Origin: Nitrospiraceae bacterium
Lineage (GTDB): Bacteria; Nitrospirota; Nitrospiria; Nitrospirales; UBA8639
Direction of reading: 5' to 3'
DNA length: 9,630 nucleotides
Assembly: GCA_003523945.1 (NCBI GenBank)
Contig: DOFS01000174.1
Coordinates: 1 to 9,630 of the forward strand
Below are positions 1 through 5,753 of the stretch, piece by piece (position 1 is the first letter of the stretch; every line of letters starts with the position of its first letter). The notes beneath the pieces are model-generated. The model searched no databases and was not told the DNA's origin. It was given only the letters and a program-made list of their open reading frames with translations. A program made the position numbers and the translations under genes.

Positions 1-26
1 AGACACTTTGATGAAGGACTGAGAAA

Positions 27-2201
27 ATGGGCCTGACACATTTGACCGATATTGAACAGCTTATGGAGCAGGTGAAAGGCTATTACCCGGAGGCTGATAC
101 CAACTTCATCAGACGAGCCTATGACTATTCCGCGAAAGCTCATGAAGGTCAAACTCGACAAACGGGCGAACCCTATGTTCAGCATCCATTAGCGGTCGCG
201 GGGATTTTGACTTTTTTGAAATTGGACGTTCCTGCGATTGTCGCTGGACTCTTGCATGACACTCTCGAAGATACCGTAGCGACAAGGGCGGAACTAGAAA
301 AAGAATTCGGAAGTGACGTGGCCCGTTTAGTTGAGGGTGTCACGAAAATCGGGCAAATCCCCTTTAAGACTGATGAAGAAAAGCAAGCGGAAAATTTCCG
401 CAAAATGGTTCTCTCCATGGCGGATGATATTCGAGTGGTGTTTATCAAGTTGGCAGATCGACTGCATAACATGCAGACTCTTGAGGCCTTGTCGGATGAG
501 AAACGGAAAAAGATTGCGCAAGAAACCATGGAGATTTATGCGCCTTTAGCCAACCGGTTGGGTATGAGTTGGATTAAGCAGCAGTTAGAGGATTTGTGCT
601 TTCAATATTTGCAACCAGACGCTTGGTCTCATTTGAAGCTACGTTTGGCCAAAAAGGATGAAGAGCGACAGGAATATATTCAATCCCTGATTCACCTGGC
701 TCAGCAGGCGCTTTTGGACGCAGGGTTGCCTGGACAGATTGATGGACGTCCAAAACATCTCTTCAGCATCTACCAGAAAATGGAGCGCCGGTCCGTTTCT
801 TTCGACGAGATTTTTGATTTGACGGCGGTTCGCATTGTCACGGATAACAAAATGAATTGTTATGCCATTTTGGGGTTGCTGCATTCAATTTGGCCTCCCG
901 TACCTGGTCGTTTTAAAGATTATATCGCGACTCCACGGTCTAACTTGTATCAATCGTTGCACACCACGGTTGTTGGCCCCCAAGGAGAATATGTGGAATT
1001 CCAAATCCGGACGGCGGATATGCATCGAATCAATGAATACGGTGTGGCAGCCCATTGGCTATATAAGGAGCCTGGAAAGGTTGGCGAACGGGACGAACAG
1101 GTGTTTAGTTGGCTCAGGCAGTTTGTGGAATGGCACAAGGACCTTGCTGATAACCGCCAGTTTATGGATTCGGTTAAATTGGATTTATTCCATGATGTTG
1201 TGTTCGTGTTTACGCCAAAGGGCGAAGTGCGTGAGATTCCTGTGGGGGCCACCCCATTAGACTTTGCGTATGCAATTCACACCGAAATTGGGGATCATTG
1301 TGTAGGGGCAAAGATTAATGGAAAATTAGTTCCTCTGCGTTACCAATTAAGTAGTGGGGATATGGTAGAGATTCTGACTTCTTCCTCGCAGGTACCCCAT
1401 CGGGGTTGGTTGAAATTTGTACGGACTTCCCGAGCCAAAACAAAAATTAAGCATTGGTTTAAGGTTGAAGAGCAAAAGCGGGCGCTGGAACTGGGTCGAC
1501 GTCTGTTGGAGCAAGAGTTTCGGCGACACAACCTCCCCGTAGCCCAATCTCTGAAATCTGATCGGCTTTTTTCAATGGCTAAGGCAAAGGGCAGTGAAAC
1601 GGTGGAAGAATTGATTCGACAGGTAGGATTCGGCCGATTGTCCCCAGATCAAATTGTGAGCCATTTCCACGAGGGGACTGATCAATCGTCTGTGCCTTCC
1701 ACGAAGACCGTCCCGCTCTCCCCTCAGCATAAATTGCCTGGTCTCCTTCGGGAGGGATCTGTAAAGTTTGGAGGAACCAAAGATGTCTTGATGCAACTCT
1801 CCAAGTGTTGTAAGCCGGTTCCCGGTGAACCGATCCGTGGGTATATTACCCGGGGGAGGGGGTTGACCATTCATGCGATCGATTGTCCGAACTTTCAATC
1901 ATTGGAATGGGATCACAATCGATTAGTAGAGGTGGAATGGGACTCGGAGCTTGAGGGCACCCATTCGGTTGAAGTTTCTGTTTTGACACTGGATCAAACT
2001 GGAGTGTTAGCTAAAGTCTCCGCTGGAATTTCCCAGTGTCAGGCCAATATTACCAGGGCAGAGATTTCTACGAGGGAGGATCGGAAAGCTGTGTTAGATT
2101 TTGTCATCGAGGTCAAAAATACCGCACACGTTGAACTTATCCTTCAGGAAATCCAGCGGGTTGACGGCATTCTTTCGGCCAAGCGAGTGCGAGGATGGTA
2201 G
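27..2201 (+). CDS. rel: Bifunctional (p)ppGpp synthetase/hydrolase (Rel/SpoT family)
   Basis: This cytosolic RSH enzyme transfers pyrophosphate from ATP to GDP/GTP to make (p)ppGpp and also hydrolyses it. The 724 residues match full-length RSH proteins. The N-terminal HD hydrolase domain (about 25-180) keeps its metal site: H53, H77-D78 in LLHDTLEDT, and D144 in KLADRLHNM. The synthetase domain (about 240-345) has the R-F-K-D motif at 295-298, the basic form typical of bifunctional enzymes rather than the acidic EXDD of E. coli RelA, and the catalytic Glu in EFQIRT (E324). A TGS domain follows (about 388-450), then a Cys/His zinc-finger-like segment (C594, C595, H616, C620) and a C-terminal ACT domain (about 648-724). 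The ATG at 27 is preceded by GAAGGA at 13-18 with good spacing. Both active sites look intact, so both activities are expected. Whether it should be called relA, spoT or rel is naming preference. Confidence 0.96.
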   Translation: MGLTHLTDIEQLMEQVKGYYPEADTNFIRRAYDYSAKAHEGQTRQTGEPYVQHPLAVAGILTFLKLDVPAIVAGLLHDTLEDTVATRAELEKEFGSDVARLVEGVTKIGQIPFKTDEEKQAENFRKMVLSMADDIRVVFIKLADRLHNMQTLEALSDEKRKKIAQETMEIYAPLANRLGMSWIKQQLEDLCFQYLQPDAWSHLKLRLAKKDEERQEYIQSLIHLAQQALLDAGLPGQIDGRPKHLFSIYQKMERRSVSFDEIFDLTAVRIVTDNKMNCYAILGLLHSIWPPVPGRFKDYIATPRSNLYQSLHTTVVGPQGEYVEFQIRTADMHRINEYGVAAHWLYKEPGKVGERDEQVFSWLRQFVEWHKDLADNRQFMDSVKLDLFHDVVFVFTPKGEVREIPVGATPLDFAYAIHTEIGDHCVGAKINGKLVPLRYQLSSGDMVEILTSSSQVPHRGWLKFVRTSRAKTKIKHWFKVEEQKRALELGRRLLEQEFRRHNLPVAQSLKSDRLFSMAKAKGSETVEELIRQVGFGRLSPDQIVSHFHEGTDQSSVPSTKTVPLSPQHKLPGLLREGSVKFGGTKDVLMQLSKCCKPVPGEPIRGYITRGRGLTIHAIDCPNFQSLEWDHNRLVEVEWDSELEGTHSVEVSVLTLDQTGVLAKVSAGISQCQANITRAEISTREDRKAVLDFVIEVKNTAHVELILQEIQRVDGILSAKRVRGW

Positions 2202-2205
2202 GGGC

Positions 2206-2775
2206 TTAAGAGGGGGTGCGGTTCCTGGGTGGAAGGGAGATGGTTAAGCGGTTTCCAGGTAAGAGTTGCAGCTTTTCTGCCATTCCGGCATTGAGTTCAA
2301 GGACCTGCCAAGACTGCTTGTGTGAGTAATGCCGTGGGCATTGGTCATCAACCCTCGTACAAATAGGGACATTTGATTCAATATGGATGATGGTTCCCTT
2401 GTTGTCCATCCATATAATATCAAGCGGGATCTTGGTGTTTTTCATCCAAAATGTCCAATACCCTAATTCTGGAAAAATAAATAGCATGCCACGATCCGGC
2501 TCCATTAAGGTCCGGTGCATCAGGCCTTGGGCTCTTTTGTCCGTGGTATCTGCGACCTCTGCGAAAATAATGGATCCCTTGGGCGTCGTGATGCTAGCAA
2601 GTCTGTCTGTCTGTGGGTCACTCATAACCCCAAAAGCCTTTTGGTGAGTTCCCATGATTAATCCTATGCTTAAGCAAAGAAGTACGAGGACCGTCCAATT
2701 CCAGCAATGAAAATTCAACCAATATGTTTGCAGGGTTGGTGGCGGCGAGTGAAGTTGCTTTAGTGGGGTATTCAT
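2206..2775 (-). CDS. DUF192 family protein, probably membrane-anchored or exported
   Basis: A 189-residue protein of the DUF192 family, whose biochemical role is not well established. The signature motifs are all present: FAEVADT (71-77), RAQGLMHR (81-88), GMLFIF (96-101), FWMKNT (109-114), IPLDIIWMD (116-124), and VLELNAG (158-164), with two cysteines at 139 and 146 in the usual variable loop. A hydrophobic stretch at about 27-43 precedes the domain. It could be a membrane anchor or an uncleaved or late-cleaved signal peptide; I see no clear AXA cleavage site or lipobox. The 26 residues before it make a long N-region, so the true start may lie downstream, for example the TTG codon at residue 20. 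The ATG at 2775-2773 has no Shine-Dalgarno sequence in front of it. The gene is convergent with rel and divergent from the tRNA-tuf transcription unit. Confidence 0.88.
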   Translation of the reverse strand: MNTPLKQLHSPPPTLQTYWLNFHCWNWTVLVLLCLSIGLIMGTHQKAFGVMSDPQTDRLASITTPKGSIIFAEVADTTDKRAQGLMHRTLMEPDRGMLFIFPELGYWTFWMKNTKIPLDIIWMDNKGTIIHIESNVPICTRVDDQCPRHYSHKQSWQVLELNAGMAEKLQLLPGNRLTISLPPRNRTPS

Positions 2776-2783
2776 TTTTTTGA

Positions 2784-2812
2784 ATGTGACTTGAGGAGAG
2801 AGGATTTGTCAA
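2784..2812 (-). promoter_or_regulatory. Possible promoter of the DUF192 gene
   Basis: On the minus strand a perfect TTGACA lies at 2812-2807. Seventeen bases further on is TCACAT (2789-2784), only a 3/6 match to TATAAT. Transcription would begin near 2777, almost at the ATG, which would give a leaderless or near-leaderless mRNA and fits the missing Shine-Dalgarno site. The weak -10 keeps this tentative. Confidence 0.22.
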
Positions 2813-2858
2813 ATAAGATTTGTACCTGTCTCAAGCACCTAAAGGCATTCTCTGGGTC

Positions 2859-2887
2859 TTGACCAGACCATCTTTGGAAATTATAAT
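2859..2887 (+). promoter_or_regulatory. Near-consensus sigma70-type promoter
   Basis: TTGACC (2859-2864, 5/6 match) is followed after exactly 17 bases by a perfect TATAAT (2882-2887). The predicted start is near 2894, facing the tRNAs, tuf and the S10 cluster. No terminator is evident between here and tRNA-Tyr, so this is the best candidate for the main promoter of that unit, with a leader of about 190 bases. A separate short RNA from this promoter cannot be excluded. Confidence 0.6.
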
Positions 2888-2923
2888 GATCCGTTTACAG
2901 GTAGAGTGAATTTGTTCCGCTCC

Positions 2924-2955
2924 TGTTTTTAGAACAAAACACGAATGTTTTTGTT
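2924..2955 (+). promoter_or_regulatory. Overlapping AT-rich inverted repeats in the presumed leader
   Basis: The central arm AACAAAACA (2933-2941) can pair with TGTTTTTGTT (2946-2955) around a CGAA loop, with one bulged T, or its AAAACA part can pair with the upstream TGTTTT of 2924-2930. The two stems are mutually exclusive. Both consist almost wholly of A-T pairs and would be weak in RNA, and no T-run follows a GC-rich stem, so this is not a standard intrinsic terminator. Function is unknown. Confidence 0.3.
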
Positions 2956-3056
2956 GATGATCTGTACATGCAGGGGCTAATTTCTGCCTTGTTTGTCTTC
3001 ACTTCAAAAAGATCTTCATCTTAATAAATTCCATGATGTAATTCCAAAGCGTTAGG

Positions 3057-3062
3057 TATAAG
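3057..3062 (+). promoter_or_regulatory. Possible second -10 box just upstream of tRNA-Tyr
   Basis: TATAAG (5/6 match to TATAAT) sits 19 bases before tRNA-Tyr, which would put the start about 13 bases before the mature tRNA. The bases after it (ACGGTCC) are fairly GC-rich, as at stringently controlled stable-RNA promoters. No good -35 element is found 16-18 bases upstream. Confidence 0.25.
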
Positions 3063-3081
3063 ACGGTCCTACTCACTCAAA

Positions 3082-3166
3082 GGGCAGGTACCCAAGCGGT
3101 CAACGGGGGCAGACTGTAAATCTGCTGCCATCGGCTTCCAAGGTTCGAACCCTTGCCTGCCCACCA
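3082..3166 (+). tRNA. tRNA-Tyr (anticodon GTA)
   Basis: An 85-base type II tRNA with a genome-encoded CCA. The acceptor stem GGGCAGG (3082-3088) pairs with CCTGCCC (3156-3162), followed by discriminator A and CCA (3164-3166). The anticodon stem GCAGA/TCTGC (3109-3113/3121-3125) holds anticodon GTA at 3116-3118. A long variable arm with a GCC/GGC stem (3126-3138) is as expected for bacterial tRNA-Tyr. The T-arm is CAAGG/CCTTG around TTCGAAC. It is the first of three tRNAs ahead of tuf. Confidence 0.97.
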
Positions 3167-3256
3167 TGATTGACTGAAAAGGACGGGATCTAGTTGTTGC
3201 GATGAGATTTTCTGTTGAAAGTAATGGATTTCGAGCAATAGGGAATAATCGAAACT

Positions 3257-3331
3257 GCGGGCGTAGCTCAGTGGTAGAGTTCCAGCCTTCCAAGCTGGCT
3301 GTCGCGGGTTCAAATCCCGTCGCCCGCTCCA
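3257..3331 (+). tRNA. tRNA-Gly (anticodon TCC)
   Basis: A 75-base tRNA with encoded CCA (3329-3331). The acceptor stem GCGGGCG (3257-3263) pairs with CGCCCGC (3321-3327), with T as discriminator. The anticodon stem CCAGC/GCTGG (3282-3286/3294-3298) encloses anticodon TCC at 3289-3291, which reads GGA/GGG. The D-arm GCTCAGTGGTAGAGT and the GTTCAAAT T-loop are canonical. GGG-reading capacity is relevant to the GGG-rich tuf downstream. Confidence 0.97.
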
Positions 3332-3401
3332 TTGCTTTTGGGTGGGCTTAGATTTGAGTGATTTTTTTGAGCGAATGTCTTCGCGAGGGAGTTGGTTTAG
3401 A

Positions 3402-3477
3402 GCCCATGTAGCTCAGTTGGTAGAGCACGTCCTTGGTAAGGACGAGGTCACGCGTTCGATCCGCGTCGTGGGCTCCA
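3402..3477 (+). tRNA. tRNA-Thr (anticodon GGT)
   Basis: A 76-base tRNA with encoded CCA (3475-3477). The acceptor stem GCCCATG (3402-3408) pairs with CGTGGGC (3467-3473) including one T-G pair. The anticodon stem CGTCC/GGACG flanks loop TTGGTAA, with anticodon GGT at 3435-3437. The T-arm is ACGCG/CGCGT around TTCGATC. It ends 46 bases before the tuf start, the same relative order as tyrU-glyT-thrT-tufB in E. coli. Confidence 0.97.
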
Positions 3478-3523
3478 GCAACGATTACAATTTAGGTAAT
3501 TTTTAGTTTTTTTGAGGTAGGGC

Positions 3524-4729
3524 ATGGCGAAGGCGAAATTTGAGCGGAAGAAGCCGCATGTCAATGTAGGGACGATTGGGCACGTCGACCATGGGAAGAC
3601 GACCCTGACGTCGGCCTTGACGAAAGTGATGGGCGATACGGGGAAGGCCAAGTTTGTGCCCTATGATGAAGTGGCGAAGGCGAGTGAAAGCCAGGGGCGG
3701 CGGGATCCGACCAAGATTCTCACCATTGCGATCTCCCATGTGGAATATGAGACGGACAATCGACATTATGCGCATGTCGACTGCCCGGGGCATGCGGATT
3801 ATGTCAAGAACATGATTACGGGGGCGGCGCAAATGGACGGCGCCATTTTGGTGGTCAGTGCCGCCGATGGGCCGATGCCGCAAACGCGGGAGCATATATT
3901 GTTGGCCCGGCAGGTGGGGGTTCCGTTTATCGTGGTCTTTTTGAATAAAGCGGATAAGGTTGAAGACAAGGAATTGTTGGAGTTGGTGGAGTTGGAAGTG
4001 CGGGAACTGCTCACGAAGTATGGTTTTCCGGGTGATGATGTGCCGGTGGTCATCGGGTCGGCGATTAAGGCCATTGAGGGGGATCAGAGTGAGGTGGGCG
4101 TCCCATCGATTATGCGCTTATTGGAGGCGGTCGATAGCTATATCCCGACTCCGCAGCGAGCCATTGATAAGCCGTTTCTCATGCCGATTGAAGATGTCTT
4201 TACCATCAGTGGTCGGGGGACCGTGGTGACGGGTCGGGTCGAGCGTGGGGTGGTCAAGGTGGGGGATGAAATTGAGATTGTAGGGCTGAAGCCGACGCAG
4301 ACGACCATTGTGACGGGCGTGGAAATGTTCCGGAAGGTGTTGGATGAGGGGCAGGCGGGTGACAATATTGGGGCGCTGTTGCGGGGCACGAAGAAGGAAG
4401 ATGTGGAGCGTGGCATGGTGTTGGCCAAGCCGAAGAGCATCACGCCGCATACGAAATTTAAGGCGGAAGTGTATATTTTGACGAAGGAAGAGGGCGGGCG
4501 GCATACGCCGTTTTTTAATGGGTATCGTCCGCAGTTTTACTTCCGGACGACAGATGTTACGGGAGTGGTGCAATTGAACCCGGGGGTGGAGATGGTGATG
4601 CCGGGGGATAATGTGTCGTTTGAGGGGGAGCTCATCTCACCGATTGCGATGGAGCAAGGGGTGCGATTTGCAGTGCGAGAAGGGGGCCGAACGGTTGGAG
4701 CCGGGGTGGTCACGGAAATCGTCGCGTAA
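3524..4729 (+). CDS. tuf: Translation elongation factor Tu
   Basis: This GTPase carries aminoacyl-tRNA to the ribosomal A site. At 401 residues it is 7 longer than E. coli EF-Tu. G1 is GHVDHGKT (19-26), G3 is DCPGH (86-90, catalytic His 90) and G4 is NKAD (141-144). Domains 2 and 3 follow with normal motifs such as [31 protein letters not shown] and a C-terminal [12 protein letters not shown]. The exception is switch I: after YDEVAKASE (47-55) comes [13 protein letters not shown] (56-68) in place of the usual E-K-A-R-G-I-T-I. The Mg-binding Thr is kept (T67, equal to E. coli T61), but about 5 residues are added and Arg58, Gly59 and Ile60 become Lys, Ile and Leu. GAGGT at 3514-3518 serves as the Shine-Dalgarno site. 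Base and codon use differ from the genes downstream: G-rich, no AGA/AGG Arg codons. Confidence 0.98.
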   Translation: MAKAKFERKKPHVNVGTIGHVDHGKTTLTSALTKVMGDTGKAKFVPYDEVAKASESQGRRDPTKILTIAISHVEYETDNRHYAHVDCPGHADYVKNMITGAAQMDGAILVVSAADGPMPQTREHILLARQVGVPFIVVFLNKADKVEDKELLELVELEVRELLTKYGFPGDDVPVVIGSAIKAIEGDQSEVGVPSIMRLLEAVDSYIPTPQRAIDKPFLMPIEDVFTISGRGTVVTGRVERGVVKVGDEIEIVGLKPTQTTIVTGVEMFRKVLDEGQAGDNIGALLRGTKKEDVERGMVLAKPKSITPHTKFKAEVYILTKEEGGRHTPFFNGYRPQFYFRTTDVTGVVQLNPGVEMVMPGDNVSFEGELISPIAMEQGVRFAVREGGRTVGAGVVTEIVA

Positions 4730-4753
4730 GAACATAATGGTGGAGTGTGGAAA

Positions 4754-4760
4754 GGGTAGG
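4754..4760 (+). promoter_or_regulatory. Ribosome binding site deciding the GTG start of rpsJ
   Basis: GGGTAGG lies 5 bases (TTTTT) before the GTG at 4766. No in-frame ATG precedes the conserved S10 start region, so this site supports the GTG initiator. Confidence 0.6.
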
Positions 4761-4765
4761 TTTTT

Positions 4766-5077
4766 GTGGATCGAGACCGTAGAATCCGAATTCGATTAAA
4801 AGGGTTTGACTATAGAGTATTAGACCAATCTCTTCGTGAGATTGTTGATACCGTTCGTCGGAGTGGCGCTCGCATTGCCGGTCCGGTGCCTTTGCCTACG
4901 CGGATTGAAAAGTGGACAGTCCAGAGATCAACCCACGTTGATAAAAAGTCCCGTGAGCAGTTTGAGATGCGTACCCATAAGCGATTGCTGGATATTATGG
5001 AACCAACACCTGAAACTATGGACGCCTTGATGAAATTGAATTTGGCGGCCGGGGTTGATGTGGAAATTAAGTTATAG
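4766..5077 (+). CDS. rpsJ: 30S ribosomal protein S10 (NusE)
   Basis: S10 binds the 3' major domain of 16S rRNA in the 30S head and, as NusE in E. coli, also works with NusB in transcription antitermination. The 103 residues equal the E. coli length. Recognisable segments are [10 protein letters not shown] near the N-terminus, GPVPLPTR in the central loop, [11 protein letters not shown], and the C-terminal [16 protein letters not shown]. Translation starts at GTG. It lies 36 bases after tuf, as in the classical tuf-rpsJ junction, and is the first gene of the S10 cluster. A CATAAT sequence in the gap lacks a -35 partner, so read-through from tuf is the simpler reading. Its base composition is clearly more AT-rich than tuf just upstream. 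Confidence 0.97.
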   Translation: MDRDRRIRIRLKGFDYRVLDQSLREIVDTVRRSGARIAGPVPLPTRIEKWTVQRSTHVDKKSREQFEMRTHKRLLDIMEPTPETMDALMKLNLAAGVDVEIKL

Positions 5078-5082
5078 GGTTA

Positions 5083-5111
5083 TTGGTAAAGGTATCTGTA
5101 GTTATTGCCAA
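5083..5111 (+). promoter_or_regulatory. Weak inverted repeat between rpsJ and rplC
   Basis: TTGGTAA (5083-5089) can pair with TTGCCAA (5105-5111), giving 7 pairs including one G-T, around a 15-base loop. No T-run follows, so it is not a terminator. It could be a minor structure ahead of rplC, or chance. Confidence 0.15.
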
Positions 5112-5135
5112 CTTAATTTAGGTAATTATTGAATT

Positions 5136-5753
5136 ATGGTTAAAGGGTTGATAGGTAAAAAATTAGGTATGATTCAGGTTTTTGATGAGGGAAGACGTCT
5201 TATTCCCGTCACGGTTGTTGAGGCCGGTCCTTGTGGAATTGTCCAGATTAAAAAAAAGAGTACGGATGGCTATGATGCCGTGCAAGTTGGGTTTAAAGAA
5301 GTTTCTGAACGGAAACGGACAAAGGCGCAGTTGGGACATTTAAAGAAATCAGGGAATAAGGTTTGGCGGCATTTGAGGGAGTTTGGTTCGGATGGTGAGG
5401 AGCAGGTCGGTTCCCTTGTGAATGTAAATATATTTTCCGAAGGTGAGTCGATTGATGTTCAGGGAGTGTCCAAGGGTAAGGGTTTCCAGGGGGTTATAAA
5501 ACGTCATAATTATGCTGGGGGGCCCGCCTCTCATGGATCTATGTTTCATCGAGCACCTGGGTCCATTGGTTCGAGTTCTTTTCCTTCAAGAGTTTTAAAA
5601 AATAAAAAACTTCCTGGCCACATGGGAAATAAGCAAATCACAATCAGAGGATTAAGGGTTTTCGGGGTAAAGTCTGAGGAAAATATTATATTGATTTCAG
5701 GATCTGTCCCTGGTCCGGTTGGTGGGGTAGTCATCGTAAGGAAGGTTGGCTGA
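5136..5753 (+). CDS. rplC: 50S ribosomal protein L3
   Basis: L3 is an early-assembling 23S rRNA binding protein whose long loop reaches toward the peptidyl transferase centre. At 205 residues it is close to the E. coli 209. The family start (GLIGKKLGMIQVF, 4-16) and the loop region GVSKGKGFQGVIKRHNYAGG with SHGSMFHRAPGSIG (about 110-145) are well kept, as is the GHMGNKQITIRGL segment after it. The E. coli GQNQTPG stretch, which carries the methylated Gln150, reads GSSSFPS here, so that modification site is absent; this is common outside the Proteobacteria. The Shine-Dalgarno site is poor: AGGT at 5120-5123 is 12 bases from ATG. The stop codon overlaps the rplD start. Confidence 0.97.
   Translation: MVKGLIGKKLGMIQVFDEGRRLIPVTVVEAGPCGIVQIKKKSTDGYDAVQVGFKEVSERKRTKAQLGHLKKSGNKVWRHLREFGSDGEEQVGSLVNVNIFSEGESIDVQGVSKGKGFQGVIKRHNYAGGPASHGSMFHRAPGSIGSSSFPSRVLKNKKLPGHMGNKQITIRGLRVFGVKSEENIILISGSVPGPVGGVVIVRKVG

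Noticed and set aside
1..26. Possible 3' end of a gene upstream of rel (a TGA at 9-11, others at 12-14 and 20-22).
   Set aside because: The visible stretch is too short to decide whether it codes or which frame would apply.
2971..2998. Possible terminator hairpin (CAGGG pairing with CCTTG, followed by TTTGTCTT).
   Set aside because: Only five pairs including one G-T, an 11-base loop and an interrupted T-run; too weak to call.
3069..3332. An 87-codon minus-strand open frame spanning tRNA-Tyr and tRNA-Gly.
   Set aside because: It is antisense to two tRNAs that fold perfectly. Frames of this kind across tRNA clusters are common annotation artefacts.
3486..3491. TACAAT between tRNA-Thr and tuf as a -10 box.
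   Set aside because: The -35 position falls inside the tRNA-Thr T-arm and does not resemble TTGACA.
3503..3895. A 130-codon open frame on the minus strand across the start of tuf, and another of 151 codons at 4118-4573.
   Set aside because: They are antisense to an intact, strongly conserved tuf. Their length follows from its G-rich codons, and the translations resemble no family.
4733..4738. CATAAT between tuf and rpsJ as a -10 box for the S10 cluster.
   Set aside because: No acceptable -35 element lies 16-18 bases upstream; the region is the 3' end of tuf.
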